Below are positions 24,594 to 33,167 of a stretch of DNA of 64,000 bases, piece by piece. Under the pieces are notes generated by a model. That model searched no databases, was not told where the DNA came from, and worked only from the letters and a program-made list of their open reading frames with translations. How positions within the stretch are numbered: position 1 is the stretch's first letter; each line of letters starts with the position of its first letter. The stretch is taken from assembly GCF_019645875.1 (NCBI RefSeq), contig NZ_CP081000.1, positions 1,488,001 to 1,552,000 of the forward strand, in the 5' to 3' direction. Source of the stretch: Mycolicibacterium senegalense (GTDB lineage: Bacteria; Actinomycetota; Actinomycetes; Mycobacteriales; Mycobacteriaceae). The translations under genes were made by a program, and so were the position numbers.

Positions 24594-27500
24594 TCAGCGG
24601 ATCAGGTCGTCGGTGTGGCGAAGAAGGAGCGCGAGTTCGGCGAGTACGGTGGCCCCTCGGGCGACGTCGATGACGCCGTCGCGGCCCAGTTCGGCGCGCA
24701 TCCGGCCGAAACGGGCCAGCGCCGCCGCTGCGCCGTCACGCCACACCCGCAGCGCTTCCTCGGGGTCGGCGGCCAAGCTCAGGACCGCGGCGGTCAGCTG
24801 ATGATGGGTATCGGCGAACTGGTCATACAGGGCGCCCACACCCATCGCGTCCCACCAGGTCGATGTGGTGTGCGCCCGCAATCCGCGTTCGATCCAATCC
24901 AGGTCGAGCTGGTCGTCGATCGCCAGGAACACGCCGGCCACCACCGTGATATCCCCGCCCATCCTGGTGGCGGTGCGGCTGAGGTCGAACGAGTCCGGGC
25001 GTAGCCGGGGCCACCGGTCGCCGAAGTCGCGGCGCTGGTCATGCAGGGCATCGACGTGTCGCCGGTAGGCCGCGATGGTCGAGCCGATGTCGAGATCCCC
25101 GCTGTGCCGGCGCAGCAGGCGTCCCGCGGTGTATTCGATGAAGTGCTGCACCGAGTGGAGTGCGACATTCCGTTGCGCGGGGCACGCGGCGGTCTGCTCC
25201 TGCGCCTCGCGCCACATGTCGTCGATCCCGAAGAGATGCCGCACCACCGTGTAGGCCGCGGCAACCGTCGGTGTGGATACGCCGAGGCGCTCGTCGAGTT
25301 GGTAGATCAGGCCCGGTCCGACGTGGTTGATCAGGTCGTCGGCGATCTGGGTGGCGATGATCTCCCGGGCGAGCCGATGGCAGGAGATGTCGGCATCGAG
25401 GTGGATGCGAAACGGCGTGGGGAAGTAGTCGCGCAGCGCGGTGGAGAAGATCGGATCGTCGGGCACCGCGGAGTCCAGCAGCTCGTCGCGGACGACGTTC
25501 TTGGAATGCGCCAGCAGCACCGCGATCTCCGGACGCGTCATTCCGCGGCCGGCGCGGGTACGGGAGACGAGTTCGGCTCTGCCGGGCAGCGTTTCGGCGG
25601 TGCGGCTGATACCGGAGACCTGTTCGAGGTTCTCGATCAGCCGTTCGTGACGGTTGAGTAGCGCAGGGGCTTGCGCTTCGGCCAGACCGATCGCCAGCAC
25701 TTGGTTCTCACATCCGCGCAGGACCGCAGCGGCGACCTCGTCCTCACAGGCGGCCAGCAACTCGTCACGTCCGGGAACGGTGATCCGCTCGGCGCGTAGG
25801 GCCGACTGCAGGGCGATCTTGAGGTTGACCTCGCGGTCGGACGAGGCCACGCCCGCGGCGTTGTCGATGAAGTCGGCGTTGATGCGGCCGCCGGCCAACG
25901 CGTACTCGATGCGGGCACGTTGCGTCAGCCCGAGGTTCCCGCCCTCGCCGATGACGGCCACGCGCAGCTGGTCTGCATCGACGCGGATGGCGTCATTGGC
26001 CGGATCCGCTGCGTCGGTGTGATTTTCGCGCGCGGCCTTCACGTAAGTGCCGATTCCGCCGTTCCACAGCAGATCCGCGTCGGCGGTGAGGATGGCCCGG
26101 ATGACGTCGTTGGGAGCGGCCGTTTCGGCGGTGAAGCCGAGCACCTCGCGTGCCGCGGCGGGCAGGTCGATTCGCTTGGCGTCGCGCGACCAGACCCCGC
26201 CGCCGGGTGACAGGACGGTTCGGTCGTAGTCGTCCCAGCTGCAGGCCGGCATCGTGGCAAGTCGGGTTCGCTCGGCGTAGCCGGTCCGCGGGTCGGGATC
26301 CGGGTCGACGAAGATGTGGCGGTGATCGAAGGCGGCGATCAGTTTGAGGTTGGGGGACAAGAGCATTCCGTTGCCGAAGACGTCACCTGACATGTCGCCG
26401 ATCCCGATGACGGTGAGGGGGTCGGCGTCGGCGTCGCGACCGAGCTCGGCGAAGTGCGCGCGGACCGACACCCATGCCCCGCGGGCGGTGATGCCCATCT
26501 TCTTGTGGTCGTAGCCTGCTGAACCGCCGGAGGCGAAGGCATCGCCCAGCCAGAATCCTCGGTCGAGCGCCAATTCGTTGGCGACGTCGGAGAAGCGGGC
26601 AGTGCCCTTGTCGGCGGCCACCACCAGATAGGTGTCGTTTCCGCCGTAGACGACGGTGTGTTGCGGCGGGCAGACCTGGTTGTCGATGAGGTTGTCGGTG
26701 AGGTCGAGCATCCCGGCGACGAAGGTGCGGTAGGCCTGCTCGACGCTGACCCTCGGATTCTTGCGCACGAATGCGCCCTTGGCGCCGACCGGAACGATCG
26801 GTGAGTTCTTGACGGTCTGAGTCTTCATCAGCCCGAGGACTTCGGTGCGGTAGTCCTCGGGTCGATCGGAGAAGCGCAACCCGCCGCGCGCCACCGGCCC
26901 ACTGCGCGCGTGGATTCCCTCGACGTCCTCGCTGTCGACGAAGATCTCCCGGAACGGAACGATGGGCCCCGGCGGATATAGCGCCGCGGATTCGATCAGG
27001 TAGGCCGCCCGGCGCTTCGGCTGGCCATCGGGGCCGCGCTGAAACCAGTTGGTGCGCAAGGTGGCCGACACGAACGAGGCGAAGGCCCGCAGAATCCGGT
27101 CCTCGTCGACCGAGGTGGTCTCCTCGATCAGGGCGTCGATGCGGTGCTGCGCGTGGGCCATCCGTGGCTCGCGGTCGCGCAACTGCGGATCGAACCGCGC
27201 GGTGAACAACGCGACCAGGGCGGCGACGAAGTCGGCGTTTCGGGTCAAGGTGTCGATGACGTAGCGCTGCGACATGCCGAGCCCGGCCTGGCGCAGGAAT
27301 CGGCTGGCCGAACGCACCAGGACGACCTCACGCCACGTGATGTTCGCCGACGGGATCAGGCGTGCGTAGTCGTCGATCAGGAAACCATGTGCAGTGCGGG
27401 CGGCGAATGCGTCGGCGACCTTGTCCCTGGCGCCTGCCCGCCATGGCTGCGAGGTCAGGAAATCGAACACCGACACGGTCATCGGAAGTTCGGCGGTGTC

Positions 27501-27722
27501 AACGGTGTGCTGGGCCGCCACCCGAAGGCCGAAGTGCTCGAACAGCGCGCAGGCCTCGGTGAGCAACGGCGTCGGGTCGGCCCATGCCACCACGGCGCGG
27601 GTGGTGTCTATCCCGTCCTGGTCGACGAAGACCATCTGTTCGCCCGGCGGCTGCATCCGGCCGAGCGCCTCGGCGATCACCCCGCTGTGCAGCCGCGCGG
27701 TGGTGACGATGTCAGAGCCCAT
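24594..27722 (-). CDS. NAD-dependent glutamate dehydrogenase, large type without the N-terminal third
   Basis: 1042-residue enzyme converting glutamate to 2-oxoglutarate and ammonia. The catalytic core is clear: ARGGLRFSDRPEDYRTEVLGLMKTQ, GAKGAFV, the Rossmann part VIGIGDMSGDVFGNGML and the NGGIGTYVK and EGGNLGLTQ segments. The family's large form is about 1600 residues; here the N-terminal regulatory third is missing, so it belongs with the shorter (about 115-kDa) class. A GGAGG site 8 bases before the ATG at 27722 supports the start. It is divergent from the aminotransferase operon and could regenerate 2-oxoglutarate for transamination. Confidence 0.92.
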   Translation of the reverse strand: MGSDIVTTARLHSGVIAEALGRMQPPGEQMVFVDQDGIDTTRAVVAWADPTPLLTEACALFEHFGLRVAAQHTVDTAELPMTVSVFDFLTSQPWRAGARDKVADAFAARTAHGFLIDDYARLIPSANITWREVVLVRSASRFLRQAGLGMSQRYVIDTLTRNADFVAALVALFTARFDPQLRDREPRMAHAQHRIDALIEETTSVDEDRILRAFASFVSATLRTNWFQRGPDGQPKRRAAYLIESAALYPPGPIVPFREIFVDSEDVEGIHARSGPVARGGLRFSDRPEDYRTEVLGLMKTQTVKNSPIVPVGAKGAFVRKNPRVSVEQAYRTFVAGMLDLTDNLIDNQVCPPQHTVVYGGNDTYLVVAADKGTARFSDVANELALDRGFWLGDAFASGGSAGYDHKKMGITARGAWVSVRAHFAELGRDADADPLTVIGIGDMSGDVFGNGMLLSPNLKLIAAFDHRHIFVDPDPDPRTGYAERTRLATMPACSWDDYDRTVLSPGGGVWSRDAKRIDLPAAAREVLGFTAETAAPNDVIRAILTADADLLWNGGIGTYVKAARENHTDAADPANDAIRVDADQLRVAVIGEGGNLGLTQRARIEYALAGGRINADFIDNAAGVASSDREVNLKIALQSALRAERITVPGRDELLAACEDEVAAAVLRGCENQVLAIGLAEAQAPALLNRHERLIENLEQVSGISRTAETLPGRAELVSRTRAGRGMTRPEIAVLLAHSKNVVRDELLDSAVPDDPIFSTALRDYFPTPFRIHLDADISCHRLAREIIATQIADDLINHVGPGLIYQLDERLGVSTPTVAAAYTVVRHLFGIDDMWREAQEQTAACPAQRNVALHSVQHFIEYTAGRLLRRHSGDLDIGSTIAAYRRHVDALHDQRRDFGDRWPRLRPDSFDLSRTATRMGGDITVVAGVFLAIDDQLDLDWIERGLRAHTTSTWWDAMGVGALYDQFADTHHQLTAAVLSLAADPEEALRVWRDGAAAALARFGRMRAELGRDGVIDVARGATVLAELALLLRHTDDLIR

Positions 27723-27898
27723 GACAGTTTTCCTCCATTCGGCGTCGGCGTTCGACGCCCACAGTGTTGAGGACCCGCCCGCGTTCTGGAACCACCGCTA
27801 TGTACAGTGCGGACGCGAATTTTGTCCAAGTCGGCGATAGAGTTCCTGGCGGTTCCGTTCGTAATGTGACGCCCACATCGACGGAAGGAATGAGCGAG
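27723..27898. promoter_or_regulatory. Divergent promoter region, glutamate dehydrogenase / aminotransferase operon
   Basis: 176 bp between divergent genes. GACGCCCACA occurs twice in direct orientation (27754-27763 and 27868-27877), near each end, and may be a shared regulator site. No clear palindrome was found. Confidence 0.35.
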
Positions 27899-29257
27899 AT
27901 GACGATGCTCGACACGGCGGTCGGCGGTCCGGAACTCCGTCAGGAACGCCGACTCGTTACCGAGGTGCCCGGGCCGCGCTCCCGCGAATTGGCGGCCCGC
28001 CGCGCGGGTGCGCTGCCGGCCGGTCTGGCCAGCGGGGCACCGGTCTACGCGGCCGCCGCCGGCGGCGGCGTGATCGTCGATGTCGATGGCAACTCGTTCA
28101 TCGACCTGGGCAGCGGCATCGCGGTCACCACCGTGGGCAATGCCGCGCCGGCCGTCGTCGAGCGTGCCGCCGACCAGCTGGCCCGCTACACCCACACCTG
28201 CTTCCTGGCCACGCCGTACGAGCCCTACATCGAGGTGGCCGAAACGCTCAACCGGCTCACCCCCGGGACACACGAGAAGCGCACCGCGCTGTTCAACACC
28301 GGCAGCGAGGCCGTCGAGAACGCGGTCAAGTACGCCCGCGCCGCCACCAAGCGGCCCGCCGTGGTGGTGTTCGACCACGCCTTCCACGGCCGTTCGCTAC
28401 TGACGATGACCATGACCGCCAAGAACCAGCCCTACAAACACAGCTTCGGGCCGTTCGCCCCCGAGGTGTATCGCGCGCCGATGGCCTACCCGTACCGCTG
28501 GCCGTCCGGCCCGGAGAATTGCGCCGCCGAGGCGTTCAGCCAGTTCGCCCAACTCGTCGACGCGCAGATCGGCGCTGACGCGGTGGCCTGCGTGGTGGTC
28601 GAACCCATCCAGGGTGAAGGCGGATTCATCGTTCCCGCCGACGGTTTCCTGCGTGCGGTGGCCGACTTCTGCCGCGACCGCGGCATCCTCTTGGTCGCCG
28701 ACGAGGTGCAGGCCGGCATCGCTCGCACCGGGACCTGGTTCGCCAGTGAGCATGACGGCCTGGTGCCCGACCTGGTGGTCACCGCCAAGGGCCTGGCCGG
28801 CGGCATGCCGTTGGCGGCGGTCACCGGGCGCGCCGACATCATGGACGCCGCGCATCCGGGCGGGATCGGCGGCACGTACAGCGGCAACCCGGTGGCTTGC
28901 GCGGCCGCTCTCGGCGTCTTCGACGAGATCGAGAAGCATCAGTTGCTCGACCGCGCGCAGGCCATCGGCGACATCCTGGTGTCCGGACTTCGTGGAATTG
29001 CCGCGACCACCGACGTACTCGGCGACATCCGCGGTCGCGGCGCCATGATCGCCGCCGAGCTCGTCGTCCCCGGCACCCGCACCCCCAACCGCGACGCGGT
29101 GGCCGCGGTCAGCCGCCACTGCCTCAACAACGGTGTGCTGACGCTGACGGCCGGAACCTTCGGCAACGTGCTGCGCTTCCTGCCGCCGCTGTCCATCTCC
29201 GATGATCTGCTCATCGAGGCACTGGCGGTCGTACGCGACGCCTTCGCCGCGCTCTGA
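27899..29257 (+). CDS. Class III omega-aminotransferase (GABA/5-aminovalerate type)
   Basis: 452-residue PLP enzyme of the GabT group, moving an omega-amino group to 2-oxoglutarate and giving a semialdehyde plus glutamate. Motifs: NTGSEAVENA (133-142), cofactor Asp268 in LLVADEVQAGIARTG and Schiff-base Lys297 in VTAKGLAGGMP. Of two in-frame ATGs, 27899 has GGAAGGA 9 bases upstream, whereas 27890 would leave almost no spacing. First gene of a plus-strand run with glutaryl-CoA dehydrogenase, aldehyde dehydrogenase and CoA-transferase, so 5-aminovalerate is the favoured substrate; GABA is the alternative. Confidence 0.9.
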   Translation: MTMLDTAVGGPELRQERRLVTEVPGPRSRELAARRAGALPAGLASGAPVYAAAAGGGVIVDVDGNSFIDLGSGIAVTTVGNAAPAVVERAADQLARYTHTCFLATPYEPYIEVAETLNRLTPGTHEKRTALFNTGSEAVENAVKYARAATKRPAVVVFDHAFHGRSLLTMTMTAKNQPYKHSFGPFAPEVYRAPMAYPYRWPSGPENCAAEAFSQFAQLVDAQIGADAVACVVVEPIQGEGGFIVPADGFLRAVADFCRDRGILLVADEVQAGIARTGTWFASEHDGLVPDLVVTAKGLAGGMPLAAVTGRADIMDAAHPGGIGGTYSGNPVACAAALGVFDEIEKHQLLDRAQAIGDILVSGLRGIAATTDVLGDIRGRGAMIAAELVVPGTRTPNRDAVAAVSRHCLNNGVLTLTAGTFGNVLRFLPPLSISDDLLIEALAVVRDAFAAL

Positions 29258-29292
29258 ACTCACCCGAAACAACCAACGCCCAGGAGTTACCC

Positions 29293-30489
29293 ATGACGCT
29301 GACCACCGCCCCCGCTGCCAAGAAGTCCACCTACCGGCCGCTGGAGTTGTTCGACACCGACCGCCTGCTCGACAGCGACGAGCGTGACATCGCCGCGACG
29401 GTGCGCCAGTTCGTCGATACCCGGCTCAAGCCGAATGTCGAGGGCTGGTTCGAATCGGCCACCTTGCCAAAGGAATTGGCCAAGGAGTTCGGAGATCTGG
29501 GCGTCCTGGGCATGCACTTGCAGGGGTACGGGTGTGCGGGTACCAATGCCGTGAGCTATGGGTTGGCCTGCATGGAGTTGGAGGCCGGTGACAGCGGATT
29601 CCGCAGCTTCGTGTCCGTGCAGGGATCGCTGTCGATGTTCTCGATCTACCGGTTCGGCTCCGAGGAGCAGAAAAACGAGTGGCTGCCGCGGCTGGCCACC
29701 GGTGAGGCGATCGGTTGTTTCGGCCTGACCGAGCCGGACTTCGGCTCCAACCCGGCCGGCATGCGTACCCGGGCCCGCCGCGACGGGAGCGATTGGGTGC
29801 TCAACGGCACCAAGATGTGGATCACCAACGGCAACCTCGCCGACGTGGCCACAGTCTGGGCGCAGACCGACGACGGTATTCGCGGCTTCCTGGTGCCCAC
29901 CGACACCCCGGGATTCACCGCCAACGCGATCCACCGCAAGCTGTCCCTGCGGGCCTCGGTGACCTCGGAGCTGGTGTTGGACAACGTGCGCCTGCCCGCG
30001 TCGGCACAACTGCCGTTGGCCCAAGGATTGTCGGGCCCGTTGTCGTGCCTCAACGAGGCCAGGTTCGGCATCGTGTTCGGTGCGCTCGGCGCCGCGCGTG
30101 ACAGCCTGGAGACGGCGATCGACTACGCGTCTGCGCGGGAGGTGTTCGACAAGCCGCTCATCAGCTACCAGCTCACCCAGGAGAAGCTGGCCAACATGAC
30201 CTTGGAGTTGGGCAAGGGGATGTTGCTGGCGATTCACCTGGGCCGCATCAAGGACGCCGACGGGGCGCGGCCCGAACAGATCAGCCTGGGCAAGCTCAAC
30301 AATGTGCGCGAGGCCCTGGCCATCGCCCGGGAGTGCCGAACCCTGTTGGGTGGCAGTGGAATCACCCTGGAGTACTCGCCGCTGCGGCATGCCAACAACC
30401 TCGAATCGGTACTGACCTACGAAGGCACCTCCGAGATGCACCTGCTCGCGATCGGCAAGGCCCTGACCGGCCAAGCCGCGTTCCGCTGA
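29293..30489 (+). CDS. gcdH: Glutaryl-CoA dehydrogenase-like acyl-CoA dehydrogenase
   Basis: 398-residue FAD enzyme. The catalytic base Glu377 sits in TYEGTSEMHLLAIGKALTG, and Arg104 in SGFRSFVSVQGSL matches the arginine that binds the glutaryl carboxylate in glutaryl-CoA dehydrogenase. CFGLTEPDFGSNP and WITNG are family motifs. It would oxidise and decarboxylate glutaryl-CoA to crotonyl-CoA. It lies 35 bases after the aminotransferase and 25 bases before the aldehyde dehydrogenase, in one operon. Short-chain acyl-CoA dehydrogenase is the alternative. Confidence 0.9.
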   Translation: MTLTTAPAAKKSTYRPLELFDTDRLLDSDERDIAATVRQFVDTRLKPNVEGWFESATLPKELAKEFGDLGVLGMHLQGYGCAGTNAVSYGLACMELEAGDSGFRSFVSVQGSLSMFSIYRFGSEEQKNEWLPRLATGEAIGCFGLTEPDFGSNPAGMRTRARRDGSDWVLNGTKMWITNGNLADVATVWAQTDDGIRGFLVPTDTPGFTANAIHRKLSLRASVTSELVLDNVRLPASAQLPLAQGLSGPLSCLNEARFGIVFGALGAARDSLETAIDYASAREVFDKPLISYQLTQEKLANMTLELGKGMLLAIHLGRIKDADGARPEQISLGKLNNVREALAIARECRTLLGGSGITLEYSPLRHANNLESVLTYEGTSEMHLLAIGKALTGQAAFR

Positions 30490-30514
30490 GCCGCAAACTG
30501 ATTGGAGCAATCGA

Positions 30515-31987
30515 ATGACGATGCAGACCCCTGCACGGCTGCAGCACCTCGTTGCCGGGCAATGGATTTCCGGCGAGGGTGACGGTGTCCGGAGTGTCGA
30601 TCCTTCGCGGCCACAGTCGATCGTCGCCGAAGGCGGCGCCGCGAGCACGGACCATCTGGACGCAGCGGTGGCCGCGGCCGGCGACGCGGTTCGCGGGTGG
30701 GCGGGCACTCCGATGGCCGCGCGCGGTGGCGTGCTGCTGACCGCGGCCGAGATTCTCGACGAGAAGGCCGCCGAGTGGGGGCGCGACCTCTCGGTCGAAG
30801 AAGGCAAGACGCTGGCCGAGGGTGTCGGTGAAGTGCGTCGTGCTGCCCAGATTCTTCGTTACTACGGCAACGAGGGCGATCGCCAAGCAGGCGAGATCTA
30901 CGCCTCGCCGCGTGCCGGTGAACAGATCCTGGTCACCCGCAAGCCGGTTGGTGTCGTCGGGGTCATCACCCCGTTCAACTTTCCCATCGCCATCCCGGCC
31001 TGGAAGATCGCGCCGGCGCTTATCTACGGCAACTCGGTGGTGTGGAAGCCGGCCAGCACCGTGCCGCTGCTCGCGATGCACCTGGCGAGCGCGCTCGACA
31101 CCGCGGGTCTGCCGGCGGGTGTGCTCAATCTGCTCATCGGTGGCTCGGCCATCGGCGACGGCATCGTCAACCATCCCGACGTCGATGCGGTCACTTTCAC
31201 CGGATCGACCGGCATCGGGCGGCGGATCGCGAGCCTGGCAGCCGAGCGCGGGGTGCCCGCCCAGGCCGAGATGGGCGGCAAGAACGCCGCTGTCGTACTC
31301 GACGATGCCGATCTGGACCTGGCGGTCGAGCAGGTGATGCTGGGCGCGTTCCGCTCGACCGGTCAAAAGTGCACCGCCACATCCCGATTGATTCTCACCG
31401 AGAAGATCGCCGACCGCTTCCTGGACGTCCTCACTGACCGTGCCGGGGCACTTGTGGTGGGCGATCCGGTCGATGAGGCCACCCAGATGGGGCCGGTCGT
31501 CAGCGAGTCGGCGCACAAGACGATCACGACCGGGATCGAAACCGCGCGGTCGCAGGGAGCGTCCGTCCTGGCCGGCGGGCAGCCCTACAGCGACGAAATC
31601 CGTTCCCGCGGTTACTTCGTCGCGCCCACCGTCATCGAACTCGGCGACCAGCCCGCCGACCTGTGGACCGACGAATTGTTCGGCCCGGTGCTCGCGGTGC
31701 GCCGCGCCGCCGACGCCGACGAAGCGTTCGCGTTGGCCAATGACAGTGAATTCGGCCTCTCGGCCGCGGTTTTCACCCAGGACCTGACCCGCGCGCTGCA
31801 GGCGGTCGAACACCTCGACGTCGGGGTACTGCACGTCAACTCCGAATCCGCCGGGGCCGATCCGCATGTGCCGTTCGGCGGCGCCAAGAAGAGCGGGCTG
31901 GGGCCGAAAGAACAGGGATCGGCGGCCCGGGAGTTCTTCACCCACACCACGACGGTGTACCTGCGCGGTGGAGCACCGCGCTCATGA
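30515..31987 (+). CDS. Aldehyde dehydrogenase, glutarate/succinate/2-oxoglutarate-semialdehyde type
   Basis: 490-residue aldehyde dehydrogenase with PFNFP (153-157), general base Glu252 in AEMGGKN and nucleophile Cys286 in STGQKCTATSR. The GQKCTA context and the MGGKN loop are typical of 2-oxoglutarate-semialdehyde and related dehydrogenases. In this operon it most likely oxidises glutarate semialdehyde from the aminotransferase to glutarate. Its stop overlaps the CoA-transferase start (ATGA). Confidence 0.9.
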   Translation: MTMQTPARLQHLVAGQWISGEGDGVRSVDPSRPQSIVAEGGAASTDHLDAAVAAAGDAVRGWAGTPMAARGGVLLTAAEILDEKAAEWGRDLSVEEGKTLAEGVGEVRRAAQILRYYGNEGDRQAGEIYASPRAGEQILVTRKPVGVVGVITPFNFPIAIPAWKIAPALIYGNSVVWKPASTVPLLAMHLASALDTAGLPAGVLNLLIGGSAIGDGIVNHPDVDAVTFTGSTGIGRRIASLAAERGVPAQAEMGGKNAAVVLDDADLDLAVEQVMLGAFRSTGQKCTATSRLILTEKIADRFLDVLTDRAGALVVGDPVDEATQMGPVVSESAHKTITTGIETARSQGASVLAGGQPYSDEIRSRGYFVAPTVIELGDQPADLWTDELFGPVLAVRRAADADEAFALANDSEFGLSAAVFTQDLTRALQAVEHLDVGVLHVNSESAGADPHVPFGGAKKSGLGPKEQGSAAREFFTHTTTVYLRGGAPRS

Positions 31988-33099
31988 GCACCGGTGCGCT
32001 CGACGGAATCACCGTCGTCGACTTCAGTCGTGTACTCGCCGGCCCGTACGCCACCATGATGCTCGGCGACTTCGGTGCCGATGTCATCAAGATCGAGCGG
32101 CCCGGCGTCGGGGACGACACCCGCGAGTGGGGACCGCCCTACGATGCCGACGGCGTCGCCACCTACTTCAATTCCGTCAATCGCAACAAGCGGTCTCTGG
32201 TGCTCGACCTCACCGATCCCGACGATGTCGCCCGGGCCCTCGAGTTGGTCAGCCGCGCCGACATCGTCGTCGAGAACTTCCGGCCCGGAACCATGGAAAA
32301 GCTCGGACTCGGCTATGACACCCTCCGCGAAGTCAAGCCAGACCTGATCTACTGCGCCGTCACCGGATTCGGGCACGACGGCGGGGCCGCCCTGCCCGGC
32401 TACGACCTGCTGGTCCAAGCTGTCGGCGGTCTGATGAGCATCACCGGTCCGCAACCCGGTGACCCCACCAAGGTCGGGGTCGCGATGGTCGACGTGCTCA
32501 CCGGCATGCACGCCGTCACCGGCATCCTGGTGGCACTGGCCCACCGCGACCGCACCGGGCAGGGACAACGTGTCGACACCAACCTGCTTTCGGTGTTGTT
32601 GTCTTCCATGGTCAACCAGGCCTCCGGCTTCCTGGGTGCGGGAAGCGTCCCGACGATCATGGGAAATCGCCATCCCAGCATCGCGCCGTACCAGACCTTC
32701 AACACCGCGGATCGGCCGATCGCACTGGCGGTCGGCAATGACAAGCAGTTCCGGTTGCTGGCCGCCGCGCTCGAACTCGACGGCCTCGCCGATGACGAAC
32801 GCTTCGCGTCCAACGCATTACGGGTGCGGCACCGAGACGAACTCTGTGCTCTGTTGGAGGCCCGGCTGATCACCCATGGCGCCGACCACTGGTATGAGGT
32901 ACTCACCACCGTGGGCGTGCCGGCAGGGCCGATCAACGACATGGCGGAGGCGTTCACCTTCGCCGAGAAGCTGGGGCTGACGGTGACCGTACCGGTGCCC
33001 GGCAGCAGCACCCCGCAGGTCGCCAATCCGGTCTCGCTGTCGATCACACCGCCGCAGTACCGCAGCGGCCCGCCCCGCCTTGGACAGGGCACCACCTGA
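31984..33099 (+). CDS. Class III (CaiB/BaiF) CoA-transferase, probable glutarate CoA-transferase
   Basis: 371-residue family III CoA-transferase. Family features: the N-terminal GITVVDFSRVLAGPYATMMLGDFGADVIKIE pattern and the catalytic Asp170 in VGVAMVDVLTG. It lies translationally coupled behind a semialdehyde dehydrogenase and one gene after a glutaryl-CoA dehydrogenase, so activation of glutarate with succinyl-CoA as donor is the best reading, as for the mitochondrial succinyl-CoA:glutarate enzyme. Other dicarboxylates remain possible. Confidence 0.88.
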   Translation: MSTGALDGITVVDFSRVLAGPYATMMLGDFGADVIKIERPGVGDDTREWGPPYDADGVATYFNSVNRNKRSLVLDLTDPDDVARALELVSRADIVVENFRPGTMEKLGLGYDTLREVKPDLIYCAVTGFGHDGGAALPGYDLLVQAVGGLMSITGPQPGDPTKVGVAMVDVLTGMHAVTGILVALAHRDRTGQGQRVDTNLLSVLLSSMVNQASGFLGAGSVPTIMGNRHPSIAPYQTFNTADRPIALAVGNDKQFRLLAAALELDGLADDERFASNALRVRHRDELCALLEARLITHGADHWYEVLTTVGVPAGPINDMAEAFTFAEKLGLTVTVPVPGSSTPQVANPVSLSITPPQYRSGPPRLGQGTT

Positions 33100-33167
33100 C
33101 GCGCGCGCCCTTACATTAGAACTGTGGTGCACAGTGCTTCCCTCGACGCCGGCACAAGGGCGTGCCC

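Noticed and set aside
27754..27877. GACGCCCACA direct repeat as a definite operator
   Set aside because: A 10-bp GC-rich match over 115 bp with no symmetry can occur by chance; kept only as a note on the promoter region.
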